From: JBDHTQ01 sp039808765
GTDB taxonomy: Bacteria > Pseudomonadota > Alphaproteobacteria > UBA2400
Direction: 5' to 3'
Assembly (NCBI GenBank): GCA_039808765.1
Contig: JBDHTQ010000001.1
Coordinates: forward strand, 248,001 to 312,000
DNA: 64,000 nt
Both the position numbers and the translations under genes were made by a program. Positions 36,147 through 45,989 of this stretch are shown in pieces. The notes under the pieces were generated by a model that worked only from the letters and a program-made list of their open reading frames with translations, searched no databases and was not told where the DNA came from. Position 1 is the stretch's first letter, and each line of letters begins with the position of its first letter.

Positions 36147-39029
36147 ATGAGCCATATTGATAATATTCGAAAAGAACAAGCGGGGCCACGATTTATAAAT
36201 CAATTGACCGTTCGCACCTCGTCTCAGCTTGTGCAACGTTATGTAACGCGCATTGTTGCGCATGTTTTTGCCGCCGGTTTTATCTTACTTCTCGCCTTGC
36301 AAATTTTTAGTGCATATAGCATCACCAACCTCTACCAGCAGGATTTGGTTCTTTACTTAAATCAAGAGTCTCAGACTTTTGCAGGCGCGACAAATGAGGA
36401 TGAATTAAAGCGTTTATTGCGGCTAATGTTACGAAAACAGACAATTTCAGGCATGATGCTGATAAGCGATCAGCATCAGTATGAGATTGCGGAAAACCGA
36501 GATGAAAACCAAAAAAAATCTTTTTGGCTTAATTTTATTCCACAATCCAATTTTGACAGTGTTAGCGTTTCGGTTGAACTTAATCCAATCCTGAGCCGTG
36601 GCACAACATGGCAGTTGGCTGCACACATCGACAACGGATTTTTGTCCTCTCAGATCAGTACTGTTTTGGGTGCACAGATGATCCTGACGTTGGTTTGGAT
36701 TTGCGCTTTTGCATTGATTTTGTCATTCAGATTTTTGCGTCGTTTAACGGGTCCGATTGTAAGCTTGGCGCAAGGGTTATCGCAACTAGACGAAAAATAT
36801 CCCACTAAAAACATTGTTCAGGATTTGGGTGACCATGCAGGCGATGAAATTGGGCAGTTGATTAAATCAACAAATTCACTTTTGGTTCGGCTTGAAACAA
36901 ATATTCGTAAAGAACATGCACATGCCGTCACTTTAACCGAACACGATAAGTTTCTCCGTGAAATCATCAACCATGTAACAGAGGGAATAGTATATCTTTC
37001 TCTGGATCACAAAATTGTACGCGCCAATCCAATGGCGGCATCGCTTTTTGAATGTGCAGATGAAAAATTTCTGGAAGGAAAAGAGTTTAGCTCTTTCCTT
37101 TCGCTTTCAAGCCAAAGCATTTTTAATGCGCACTTGATGCGATTGTCAGCCGAGACAGATACATCACATCCGCTTGCATCTGCAGAGTTTTTGGCAATTG
37201 TAACAAAGCACGATAGTACAGAATTAAGTTTAAGCATTTGCGCAAGTTGTGTTCTTAATTCCAGCGGAAAATCGTATATTATTGTCTTTCGTGATGTTGG
37301 CGAAACACGACGCGCAAAAGAACTTTTGCGGCAAAATGAAATGCGCCTAAAGCTTGCTGTGCGGGCAACGCGCAGTGGTGTATGGGATTATGATCTTAAA
37401 AGTAATGTTTTTTGGTGGTCACCAGAATTTTTGGCAATGTTAGGTTATCAGATTGAAGAGATTTCTGCATCAATGGACAGCAAATACGCGCTTATTCATC
37501 CCGATGATCTTTCATGGGTTAAAACATCAACAGAACGCTTCATCAATGGTGAAAGTTTGGAATTCAACCCTGAATATCGCGTCAAAAGAAAAGATGGCAC
37601 ATGGATGTGGGTTGAAGACAAGGGGGCTTGCGAAAAAGACAGCGATGGTGTGGTGATTCGCTTTAGCGGCGCCATGTCTGACTGCAGCGAGCGCAAACGA
37701 TTTGAAAAGCAGCTCATGTACATGGCAACACACGATCCCATGACCAACCTGCCCAATCGTACATTGCTGAATGATCGTTTAGAGCATGCCCTGATTGCGA
37801 GCCACCGTAGTCAGTTATTAGTTGCAACGCTCTTATTAGACATTGATCGTTTTAAGCTCATTAATGATAGTTTGGGTCATGAGATGGGTGATCAATTAAT
37901 CAAATCTGTCGCTAAAAGATTGGAGCAGTCGGTTCGTCCTTCTGACACGCTGTGTCATATGTCGGCCGACGAGTTTGTGATTATTTGCGAAGATATTGCG
38001 GCTCCACAGGAAGCCGCACGAATTGCAAAACGCCTGATCAGCAGCCTGAATCAACCTTTTTTGATTGATGGCAACCAATTAAATGTCAGTGTTTCAATCG
38101 GCATAAGCATAAACTCGGCCGAAGAAAAAGATTCTCAAACACTTTTGCGTCACGCGGATACAGCATTACACAGTGCAAAAGCGGGAGGTGGGGGAACATA
38201 TCGGTTCTTTGCAACCGAGATGAATAAAGCCGCTGTGCGCCGTTTGAGTGTTGAGCGCAATCTGCACATCGCATTAGAAACACAGCAATTTAGACTGCAA
38301 TATCAACCCAAAGTGGATATTCAAACACGTCGGGTTGTGAGTGCCGAAGCACTTATTCGTTGGCCGCACCAGAAGTGGGGACCAATGCCGCCTGACCAAT
38401 TTATTCCAATTGCTGAAGAAACCGGTCTTATCGTGGGGATTGGTGAATGGGTATTGCGAGAAGCATTGAGTCAAATATGCGCTTGGCGTGAATTGGGCCT
38501 GAAACCTATACCAATCGCCGTAAATTTGTCGGGTAAGCAGTTGTTGGCAGGCGGAACAGATGAGTTAATCTTGCGGATGTTGCGCGAGTATGATGTGCCA
38601 CCTCGCTTGCTTGAAGTTGAAGTTACCGAATCAATGCTTATGTCCAATGTCGAAAAAGTGATGGGGATTCTTGCACGATTGAAGGAGTCGGGGGTTGGTG
38701 TTGCTTTAGACGATTTCGGTACCGGATATTCTTCGTTGGCATGGTTGCATAAGTTGCCGATTTCGGCGCTCAAGATTGATCGTTCATTTGTCCGTGAAAT
38801 TCCGGCAAAACCAGAATCAAATGCGGTTGCTTCAATTATTCTTGAAATGGGTCGCCAATTAGGTTTAACGGTCGTTGCCGAAGGCATTGAAACCGAAGAA
38901 CAATGGCAATTTCTGAACCAGCATCAATGCACACTTGGTCAAGGGTGGCTGTTTTACAAAGCGATGTCGTCTGCGGATTTTGAAAAATTTTTGGTCGCTT
39001 CCCAGAGCCGATCTGATACGATCTATTAG
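36147..39029 (+). CDS. PAS-GGDEF-EAL cyclic-di-GMP signalling protein with degenerate GGDEF
   Basis: 960 residues from ATG 36147 (GGGGAAAG just upstream; TTG 36135 less likely). Two membrane helices flank a periplasmic sensor of about 120 residues (AGFILLLALQIFSAYS and LTLVWICAFALILSFRFL); a HAMP-like segment and two PAS domains follow. The GGDEF site reads SADEF (37962-37976), preceded by RPSD at the inhibitory-site spacing, so cyclase activity is doubtful while c-di-GMP binding may remain. The EAL domain keeps EALIRW, VNLSGKQ, EVTESM, LDDFGTGYSS, LKIDRSF and VAEGIET, so it should be an active phosphodiesterase. Confidence 0.93.
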   Translation: MSHIDNIRKEQAGPRFINQLTVRTSSQLVQRYVTRIVAHVFAAGFILLLALQIFSAYSITNLYQQDLVLYLNQESQTFAGATNEDELKRLLRLMLRKQTISGMMLISDQHQYEIAENRDENQKKSFWLNFIPQSNFDSVSVSVELNPILSRGTTWQLAAHIDNGFLSSQISTVLGAQMILTLVWICAFALILSFRFLRRLTGPIVSLAQGLSQLDEKYPTKNIVQDLGDHAGDEIGQLIKSTNSLLVRLETNIRKEHAHAVTLTEHDKFLREIINHVTEGIVYLSLDHKIVRANPMAASLFECADEKFLEGKEFSSFLSLSSQSIFNAHLMRLSAETDTSHPLASAEFLAIVTKHDSTELSLSICASCVLNSSGKSYIIVFRDVGETRRAKELLRQNEMRLKLAVRATRSGVWDYDLKSNVFWWSPEFLAMLGYQIEEISASMDSKYALIHPDDLSWVKTSTERFINGESLEFNPEYRVKRKDGTWMWVEDKGACEKDSDGVVIRFSGAMSDCSERKRFEKQLMYMATHDPMTNLPNRTLLNDRLEHALIASHRSQLLVATLLLDIDRFKLINDSLGHEMGDQLIKSVAKRLEQSVRPSDTLCHMSADEFVIICEDIAAPQEAARIAKRLISSLNQPFLIDGNQLNVSVSIGISINSAEEKDSQTLLRHADTALHSAKAGGGGTYRFFATEMNKAAVRRLSVERNLHIALETQQFRLQYQPKVDIQTRRVVSAEALIRWPHQKWGPMPPDQFIPIAEETGLIVGIGEWVLREALSQICAWRELGLKPIPIAVNLSGKQLLAGGTDELILRMLREYDVPPRLLEVEVTESMLMSNVEKVMGILARLKESGVGVALDDFGTGYSSLAWLHKLPISALKIDRSFVREIPAKPESNAVASIILEMGRQLGLTVVAEGIETEEQWQFLNQHQCTLGQGWLFYKAMSSADFEKFLVASQSRSDTIY

Positions 39030-39116
39030 GATACGCAAACTTTTTTCTGCTGACCCCTGACAGATCGTAAAACTCACGCTATACTCGGGCGCATGAACCC
39101 CTTCGGCGAGACCAAC

Positions 39117-40433
39117 ATGCGTGCTTGTACTCAAACTCTTGTGACCACTTTCTTTTTTACCTTTTTTTCTTTTTGCATAATCAATTCTGCCTTCGCGGGT
39201 GGCAATATCGAAGAGATCAAGGGGATAACGATTGAAGAAAAAGGTACGGCAGGGCGTGATGAAGCGGTTGCCGAGGCGACAAAACAGGCCGCTCAGCGCG
39301 TGCTCGACAAAATGGCGAAAGGCGCAACGTTACCGGCTCAAATTTCTGCTGCAAAACTGGAAGGCTTAACCACCTACGTCGATATTGAAAAAGAAGCGAT
39401 TCAGCCCAACTATTATTCTGGAACCTTTAATGTCGGGGTGCGAATCGATAAAGTTATGGAGCTGGTCGGATTGGCCGAAAATCAGGGTAATATTTCTGAT
39501 TCATCTTTTTCGTCGGGGATGAATACCGACCAATCCTCTTCTGAAACAGAAAATAACGCAAAACCGTCATGGGTTTTGATCATCCCCGCTCTGGAGGTGA
39601 ATGGTGAATATACACTGTGGGATAATAATAATGTCTGGAACACTTCATGGTTGACGCAACAACAATTGCAAGGTGTGATTTATGCTGCAGCAGGGGGCGA
39701 TTTTAAAGACCGCAACTTATTAAATGCCGAATCATTGGGGCATGAAGATGTCGCGTTTAAAGATACGCTCGACTCATTCGCTTTTAAATATGGTGCTCCG
39801 GCGGTTGCGGTTGTTACATTGCATGGCAGTGAGCTGCCGCCTTCAGCTCAGGGTGTCTATCAACTCAGTGTAACGTATACACATCGCGATGGTTCTGATC
39901 TGCAAAATTTCTCTAGAACTGTTCAAGCACCCCAAAACGCTGATACTGCGGCATTTTATAGTAAAGCTATTGACGTGGCGAAGAAGATGATTCTCCAAGC
40001 TGCACAAGGTGAGGGGGGGGCATCTTCTGTACCCGCTACAACATCTTCATTAAATGAGCAATCACTTGGCTCTTTGTCCCCACCCGTGCAATCTGCCAAT
40101 GTTTATACGGCTCAAAGCCCCATCAATGGGGTCGGTGCTGATCAAAATATCACCCATGGCGCTGGTACACTGTATCCACAGGTTAACGAAAATGGCACAG
40201 CGGCAGCTTCTTCATCGACGATGAAACGTTTATGGGTGCGTATCCCGCTTAATCGGCCCGCTGATCTGATGAATATACGCCGCACCATCGCGGGCATTCA
40301 AGGTGCGCAATTAGATATATCAGCAATGAGCAAATCTTATGTTGAGGGCTACATTGTCTATACTGGTGATCAGTCGGTTCTTCTTCAGCAATTACAGCAG
40401 CGCGGCTTGGCACCTCAAAAAACGTCACAATGA
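39117..40433 (+). CDS. DUF2066 domain secreted protein
   Basis: About 438 residues from ATG 39117; an in-frame ATG at 39093 would add eight. Signal peptide (TLVTTFFFTFFSFCIINSAFA-GG). The first 130 residues, with GRDEAVAEATKQAAQRVLDK and NYYSGTFNVGVRIDKV, are the N-terminal part of DUF2066 proteins, which are common in proteobacteria. The rest contains a second domain with PSWVLIIPALEVNGEYTLWD and a variable Ser/Gln-rich linker. Function unknown, envelope location expected. Followed closely by PBP1a. Confidence 0.8.
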   Translation: MRACTQTLVTTFFFTFFSFCIINSAFAGGNIEEIKGITIEEKGTAGRDEAVAEATKQAAQRVLDKMAKGATLPAQISAAKLEGLTTYVDIEKEAIQPNYYSGTFNVGVRIDKVMELVGLAENQGNISDSSFSSGMNTDQSSSETENNAKPSWVLIIPALEVNGEYTLWDNNNVWNTSWLTQQQLQGVIYAAAGGDFKDRNLLNAESLGHEDVAFKDTLDSFAFKYGAPAVAVVTLHGSELPPSAQGVYQLSVTYTHRDGSDLQNFSRTVQAPQNADTAAFYSKAIDVAKKMILQAAQGEGGASSVPATTSSLNEQSLGSLSPPVQSANVYTAQSPINGVGADQNITHGAGTLYPQVNENGTAAASSSTMKRLWVRIPLNRPADLMNIRRTIAGIQGAQLDISAMSKSYVEGYIVYTGDQSVLLQQLQQRGLAPQKTSQ

Positions 40434-40480
40434 GTGTTTTTTCTTAAAAACAGTGATTTAGTTTTTTTTCAAGCTCGTCT

Positions 40481-43036
40481 ATGATCGGCCCTCAATTGTG
40501 GGCGATCAAGGGGGTTGAAGGCGTGCGTATACTGGCTTGGCTTATTTCATCCATCATATTTTTCTGCATAATCGGCTTTATTGTGCTGGTGATGGTTGTT
40601 CGTTATTACAGTCAAGACTTGCCCGATGTCTCAAGTTTGAAAAATTACAACCCTCCCATTGTTAGTCGCGTGCATGCGTCTGATGGCCGATTGATTGCTG
40701 AATTCGCTAGCGAGCGACGTGTTTTTATGCCCATTAATCGTATTCCTCAACGCGTGATTGATGCTTTTTTGTCTGCCGAAGATAAAAATTTTTATCGTCA
40801 CCCCGGTATCGATTTTAAAGGGCTAGTGCGTGCGGTCAGTAATAATGTGAGCAATTATGGTCAAGGCAAACGCCCTGAAGGCGCTTCAACCATCACCCAG
40901 CAGGTTGCCAAAAATATGCTCATCGGCAACGACAGCACGATAACACGTAAAATTAAAGAAGCAATTTTGGCGTTTCGCATTGAGCAAACGTTTACCAAAA
41001 ACCAAATTCTTGAGCTTTATCTGAATGAAATATTTTTGGGGCAGCGTGCTTTTGGCGTCGCTTCTGCCGCGCTTTCATATTTTAATAAGACAGTTGATGA
41101 ACTGACCGTTGCCGAAGTTGCATTTCTGGCTGCACTCCCCAAGGCCCCAAACAACTACAATCCTGATAAGTATCATAAAGAAGCAATTGATCGCCGTAAT
41201 TGGGTTTTGTCGCGTATGCTTGAGAACGGAAAAATTACGCCACCAGAATATCAAGACGCCATAAAGCAGGATATTGTCATGGTGCCGAGAAATGAAAAAG
41301 AATTTTACCGTGGTGGCGGATACTTTACCGAAGAAATTCGGCGTGAACTGGTGCAGGTGTATGGTGAAGATTCAGTGCTCAATGGTGGGCTATTGGTGCG
41401 TGCAACCATTGATCCGCATATGCAGGATATTGCGAACAAGGCTTTGCAGAATGGCCTGATTGCCTATGATCGTCAGCGTGGGTGGCGTGGTCCAGTCGCG
41501 ATGATTGAAGAAGGTCAAAACTTGAAAGATTTGCTGGCAAAAACGCCTCTTCTGGCGGGGGCAGAAGCATGGCAACTTGCGGGGGTAAGTGATTTTACCT
41601 CCAATTCTGCTGAAATTATCTTTAAGGATGGCAGGCAGGGTATTATTCCCATTGACGAGCTGAAATGGGCAAAATCAAAACTTTCTAAACCCAGCGATGT
41701 ACTCAAAATTGGCCAAGTTGTGCTGGTAGAAAAATTACCAAAAGGTGAAAATGCCTATGGATTGCGGCAAATTCCCATCGTGCAGGGGGCACTGGTTGCG
41801 ATGGATGCCAATACTGGACGGGTTTTGGCGATGGCGGGTGGCTTTAGTCCGACCATGAGTGCGTTTAATCGTGCGACTCAGGCATGGCGCCAGCCTGGTT
41901 CTTCTTTTAAACCTTTTGTTTATATGACGGCACTAGAAAATGGGTTTACACCTTCCAGTCTGATATTGGATGCGCCCATAAGCTTGCCACAGGGGCCTGG
42001 GATGCCGATGTGGACGCCTGAAAATTATACCCACGATTATCTTGGCCCAACCACCTTACGTGTAGGGTTGGAAAAATCTCGTAATTTGATGACCGTACGG
42101 CTTGCCGCGCAACTTGGTATGGATAAAATTGCTTCTACAGCTGAAGCGTTTGGTGTTGTTGATCATTTACCGCGTAATCTGTCCATGTCGCTTGGAGCGG
42201 GCGAAACAACTGTGATGCGTCAAACCGCAGCTTACGCCCAGATGGTGAACGGGGGGAAGAAGATTGTTCCCACATTGATAGATAGTGTGCAGAATAAGTC
42301 AGGCAAAATCATTTATCGACATGACGTGCGTGCGTGCAAAGGTTGTCAGCGGGTGCGGTGGCAAGATAATCTTGATGTTCCCGTTATACCTGATTTGCGT
42401 CAGCAAATCATTGATCCACGTACAGCGTATCAAATGGTGCATATTCTTGAAGGCGTGATTACTCGTGGCACAGGTACGCGTATTAAAGGTTTGCCATGGC
42501 CGCTTGCAGGTAAAACAGGAACATCCAATGATGCAAAAGATGCTTGGTTTGTTGGTTTTTCTGCTAATTTGGCCGTGGGGATTTACGTCGGTTATGATCA
42601 CCCAAAACCCTTAGGTGCTCATCAGACAGGGGGAACGGTAGCAGCGCCTATTTTCCGCGATTTCATGCATGGTGCACTTGAAGGAACGCCTCCTGTCCCG
42701 TTTAGGGTCCCCTCTGGGCTTCGTTTGGTTCGTGTTAATCCTGCGACGGGTCAATTGGCAGAAGCGGGAGATCCCGCTGCGATTTGGGAAGCCTTTAAAC
42801 CGGGTACCGAGCCTAAACCCGGCATGATTGAGAGTCCGGTTGATCCTAATGTAAACTGGTCTGAATACCAAAGCTCTTCTGACGCAATTAGCGCTCCCGC
42901 TCAAACACCGATGGAGCAAGCAATTCCAGAAGGAACGCTTCACCAGCCGATGCCGCAGTATTTACCCCCCGCGAATACACCCTCTCCGTCATCCTCAAAC
43001 GGTAGTGAGGGGAGTGGATTTGGTGAGATATATTAG
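40481..43036 (+). CDS. mrcA: Penicillin-binding protein 1A
   Basis: 851 residues, full-length bifunctional class A PBP. N-terminal helix (IIFFCIIGFIVLVMVVRYY), GT51 motifs SAEDKNFYRHPGIDFKG, GASTITQQVAKNML, RKIKEAILAFRIE and LNEIFLGQRAFGVASAA, an OB-like insert, and the transpeptidase motifs SSFKPF (Ser nucleophile), SRN and KTGTSNDAKDAWFVGF. It polymerises and cross-links peptidoglycan in the periplasm. The C-terminal 80 residues are Pro/Ser-rich and disordered-looking. Confidence 0.96.
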   Translation: MIGPQLWAIKGVEGVRILAWLISSIIFFCIIGFIVLVMVVRYYSQDLPDVSSLKNYNPPIVSRVHASDGRLIAEFASERRVFMPINRIPQRVIDAFLSAEDKNFYRHPGIDFKGLVRAVSNNVSNYGQGKRPEGASTITQQVAKNMLIGNDSTITRKIKEAILAFRIEQTFTKNQILELYLNEIFLGQRAFGVASAALSYFNKTVDELTVAEVAFLAALPKAPNNYNPDKYHKEAIDRRNWVLSRMLENGKITPPEYQDAIKQDIVMVPRNEKEFYRGGGYFTEEIRRELVQVYGEDSVLNGGLLVRATIDPHMQDIANKALQNGLIAYDRQRGWRGPVAMIEEGQNLKDLLAKTPLLAGAEAWQLAGVSDFTSNSAEIIFKDGRQGIIPIDELKWAKSKLSKPSDVLKIGQVVLVEKLPKGENAYGLRQIPIVQGALVAMDANTGRVLAMAGGFSPTMSAFNRATQAWRQPGSSFKPFVYMTALENGFTPSSLILDAPISLPQGPGMPMWTPENYTHDYLGPTTLRVGLEKSRNLMTVRLAAQLGMDKIASTAEAFGVVDHLPRNLSMSLGAGETTVMRQTAAYAQMVNGGKKIVPTLIDSVQNKSGKIIYRHDVRACKGCQRVRWQDNLDVPVIPDLRQQIIDPRTAYQMVHILEGVITRGTGTRIKGLPWPLAGKTGTSNDAKDAWFVGFSANLAVGIYVGYDHPKPLGAHQTGGTVAAPIFRDFMHGALEGTPPVPFRVPSGLRLVRVNPATGQLAEAGDPAAIWEAFKPGTEPKPGMIESPVDPNVNWSEYQSSSDAISAPAQTPMEQAIPEGTLHQPMPQYLPPANTPSPSSSNGSEGSGFGEIY

Positions 43037-43270
43037 AGCTAATTGAGATAAAACCAACATGATCGCTCGCATTAGAGCCAAGACCAAGCGGCGTAAACCT
43101 GTCTGTGTGGTGTGGGGGGAATAGATAAGATCGACCACGCTCACAGCGCGGCTGCAAAGAGTTGTTTGAAAAAGGGATGCAACAGCCGCAAGCAGGTAAG
43201 AGATAGCTGCTTCGCACAGTCTAAAATCAAATAATCACGATCACCAGAATCTATGAGCTTAACAGGAAAG

Positions 43271-43346
43271 TGGTGCCTGGAGACGGAATTGAACCGCCGA
43301 CACGGGGATTTTCAGTCCCCTGCTCTACCAACTGAGCTATCCAGGC
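43271..43346 (-). tRNA. tRNA-Phe (anticodon GAA)
   Basis: 76 nucleotides on the minus strand, acceptor GCCTGGA with TCCAGGC, discriminator A and encoded CCA, anticodon stem GGGGA/TCCCC enclosing CTGAAAA (anticodon GAA), T loop GTTCAATTC. Confidence 0.97.
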
Positions 43347-43823
43347 CATGCGCAAACTGCGTAGGCGAACTTATAAGCACGAATGAATGTTAAATCAAGA
43401 GTTTTTATAGCCTTTAGCATGTTAAAAAATCAGTATAGATAAATTAAGTGAATCACTTGAGGTTTTTTCACTATTCCATGTCAATAAATTTTTATGAAGG
43501 CACAGTTGGGTAAGGGCTTTATATAAAGACAGCATTTTGACTGGATACGGCGTCGATCATGGGGTGGGCGTTAGGCGAGAGATTGCATGGTGAAGACATA
43601 GGTGAGCAGTCATATGAAAAAATGCGGATTCGAATTTTGAAAACGTCTTTGATATCTACTGTGCTGTGTTGTCTTTTTACATGTCATGACTATAAATTAT
43701 TCTTCGATCTTTCATTGATTAGGTCATAGAATAAAAGCCCCGATCATGTCGATCAGGGCTTTTAAATTTAACGCTTATCTATACATCATGTACACTACAC
43801 GGCGTAATAATCTACTCAGGACT
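43347..43823. other. Intergenic region without a recognisable gene
   Basis: About 475 bases between tRNA-Phe and the Gly-rich lipoprotein gene. Only very short frames are present (for example an 11-residue one near 43495), none with a homologue I know. A terminator hairpin lies at 43733-43764. The tRNA promoter must be at the left end. Confidence 0.6.
43733..43764 (-). terminator. Terminator of the Gly-rich protein gene
   Basis: AAAAGCCC-CGATC and GATCA-GGGCTTTT form a stem of about 12 pairs around ATGTC; on the minus strand it is followed by CTTTTAT. It is 60 bases downstream of the minus-strand stop at 43824. Confidence 0.8.
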
Positions 43824-44543
43824 CTACCGTGGCGCTAGACCCGGCGGCGTTACGGGCACTGCGGCCGGCGTTACGGGCACTGCGGCCGGCGTTACGGGCG
43901 GCGGCACTGCGTCTCGCAGCACATTTACGGTTACATCGTGGACATCAATATTGGCGTCAGAGCTAGAGGTAGAGGTAGAGGTAGAGGTAGAGGTAGAGCG
44001 AGCGTTACCACCAGCACCACCGGCACCACCAGCACCACCGGCACCACCGGCACCACCAGCACCACCGGCACCACCGGCACCACCAACACCAACACCACCG
44101 GCACCACCGGCACCACCAGTCGCACTTGCATTACCACCCTCAACACTGATATTCGTTCTAAGCAGGCCTCTTCCCGCAGCCGACGCCATCTTCGCTGCCG
44201 CAGCCGACGCTCTTAATCCTGCAATGCCATCAACAACCTCTCCCGCACCAATTAATACGCCGGTCAATTGTTGTGCAACAGAAGGCCCTTGAACTAACAC
44301 TTCCTGTTCTTCTCTCTGAATTATCTCGCCGTTCCGTCCATATACGGTGCGGGCAACTACTTCTTTCGCAGTGGTTGGCGACATCATACCCACTCTGGCT
44401 TCACCCACTAAAAGTGCACGGGGAGGTTCGAGTTCACCATCTGCGCGGTAATTAGTGGCTATGTGTGTTGTGCATCCATTTGAAAACGTAACTACCCCTG
44501 CAATCAGTACTCCTTTAAAAGCACGACGAACAGAACTTTCCAT
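43824..44543 (-). CDS. Gly-rich repeat protein, probable lipoprotein
   Basis: 239 residues with AAGGAG eight bases before the ATG. The N-terminus (RRAFKGVLIAGVVTFSNGC-TTH) looks like a signal with a non-canonical lipobox (SNGC). A small domain (residues 25-125, ALLVGEARVGMMSPTTAKEV, IIQREEQEVLVQGPSVAQQL) is followed by a GGAGGAGG-type run (nucleotides about 44008-44119), a Ser-Thr dipeptide run (43963-44000) and Pro-Val-Thr-Pro-Ala-Ala-Val repeats with a 24-bp period (43839-43900). Homologue not recognised. Such triplet-based runs vary in length easily; surface exposure is plausible. Confidence 0.65.
   Translation of the reverse strand: MESSVRRAFKGVLIAGVVTFSNGCTTHIATNYRADGELEPPRALLVGEARVGMMSPTTAKEVVARTVYGRNGEIIQREEQEVLVQGPSVAQQLTGVLIGAGEVVDGIAGLRASAAAAKMASAAGRGLLRTNISVEGGNASATGGAGGAGGVGVGGAGGAGGAGGAGGAGGAGGAGGAGGNARSTSTSTSTSTSSSDANIDVHDVTVNVLRDAVPPPVTPAAVPVTPAAVPVTPPGLAPR
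43839..44119 (-). repeat. Three adjacent in-frame microsatellite blocks
   Basis: A 24-bp period block (43839-43900), a 6-bp GAGGTA-type block (43963-44000) and a 9-bp CACCACCGG/CACCACCAG block (44008-44119), all multiples of three, so changes in copy number would keep the frame. Confidence 0.85.
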
Positions 44544-44804
44544 CTTTTAATCTCCTTAAAATCTTAGTGAGGTGTGGCAAAAAAATATTTTACCGCTTGA
44601 TTACCTGTAGACACTATTGTTAGCAGTTTTTTAACCACACTACAAGTAAAAGAGAAAAAAAATTAAGATAATTTTAGTCAATATTGATAAAAAATTAGTT
44701 TACATCTTTCTTGTTTTTTATCGCGACTATTCTACCGCTTGCACATATATAAGGAATAAGGTTTAAAACGTTAAGAAGCCTTAATACACAAAGGAGCATA
44801 AGAG

Positions 44805-45989
44805 ATGGATCATCCGGAAAAAGAAATAACAACAACCTCTAATCCTACCGGACCTACTTCCTGCACCTCATCGATTGAATCGCCCTCCGGCTCTACACCG
44901 CGTCCAACAACAGATGCTCAGGCAAAGGTGTGTGGTCAACGCGGTTGGTGTCGTGGGTTTTCTTTTTTTTCGCTCTCGGGTATTTCCTTTTTTCTTTCAG
45001 TGATTGCGGTAACAGTTGCGGTTACTGAGCCAATCTGGGGCGAAAAATTGTATGCGTTGCTTTCGCTCCCGTCTATTACGAAAGATTACCAAATTACGCT
45101 CGCGCTGAAAAATGATCTTGTCAAATTACGTAATCATCAATCTGCCTTCATCACCCAAACGCAGTTGGATGAAATTAAGAAAGAAATCGATGCTCTAAAA
45201 ACAGTGCGCTCCGCTGAAGCGACCACGCAGCCACAGACAGTTCCGGTGCCCGCACCAGACACTGTGGTTTCTGAGCGACTTGAAACACTCAACAAGCAAG
45301 CTCTTGAGCGCACTGAAGTGATTGAACATGAGCTTAAGCGGACACAAGCCGCACTAAAAGACCTTGAAGCAAAATTCGCGCAACAATCAAATGGGCCAAT
45401 GGATCGCACGGTATTGGCCGTGATTCTGCAACTTATTCTTGCTTGGCAGAGTGGCCAGCCTTTCGATAAACCGTGGGAAACAGCAATGACCGTTGTTGAG
45501 TCAGCTGATCCACAATTGGCCGCTTTAATGCGGGAGTCGGCGCCTATGCTTCTGCCTTTGCGTGACAAGGGGCTTCCCACAATCAGCACACTGCAAAACA
45601 GTTTTGCTTATGTAGCCGACTCGCTTGTTTCGTCTTCTGCGAATAGTAGAGACCCTTGGTGGGTGCAACTTTGGCATAATCTGCTCAGTCTTATTTCTGT
45701 TCGGCGTCAAGGTGATATGGTTAGTCCGTCTGATACGTCTTTGCAGGGGTTGTTGGCGCATGCTGAAATCATGTTGAAAGGTGGCGATCTTTCTAATGTG
45801 ACGGCTTTGCTTGATGGGGTGCCAGACACACAAATTACCCCCAATGCGCAAGTCTGGATGACAGAAGCACAGGCTCGGCAACAAGCGGATGTTTTAAGCC
45901 AGCAGTTGATTAGCTACATCGTTGGAAAATTTCCGGCCACACAATCCACTGTAACACCGTTTGATTCCGATGCGGGTATGTCGCAATGA
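44805..45989 (+). CDS. Alphaproteobacterial mitofilin homologue (COG4223 type)
   Basis: 394 residues with AAGGAG ten bases before the ATG. Polar Thr/Ser/Pro-rich N-terminus, one membrane helix (FLSVIAVTVAVTEPIWG region, about residues 58-80), a coiled coil (KLRNHQSAFITQTQLDEIKK onwards) and a C-terminal mitofilin-type domain with LISVRRQGDM, LAHAEIMLKGGDLSNVTALL and VWMTEAQARQQADVLSQQL. The overlap with hemY by ATGA is the conserved alphaproteobacterial arrangement. Homologues shape membranes, as in mitochondrial cristae junctions and in intracytoplasmic membranes of phototrophs. Confidence 0.82.
   Translation: MDHPEKEITTTSNPTGPTSCTSSIESPSGSTPRPTTDAQAKVCGQRGWCRGFSFFSLSGISFFLSVIAVTVAVTEPIWGEKLYALLSLPSITKDYQITLALKNDLVKLRNHQSAFITQTQLDEIKKEIDALKTVRSAEATTQPQTVPVPAPDTVVSERLETLNKQALERTEVIEHELKRTQAALKDLEAKFAQQSNGPMDRTVLAVILQLILAWQSGQPFDKPWETAMTVVESADPQLAALMRESAPMLLPLRDKGLPTISTLQNSFAYVADSLVSSSANSRDPWWVQLWHNLLSLISVRRQGDMVSPSDTSLQGLLAHAEIMLKGGDLSNVTALLDGVPDTQITPNAQVWMTEAQARQQADVLSQQLISYIVGKFPATQSTVTPFDSDAGMSQ

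Noticed and set aside
43060..43125. Basic 21-codon frame after PBP1a
   Set aside because: Too short, no ribosome site and no recognised similarity.
43951..44292. Plus-strand frame rich in Pro-Pro-Ala across the Gly-rich gene
   Set aside because: Antisense shadow of the repeat block; the minus frame has the start, ribosome site, signal-like N-terminus and terminator.
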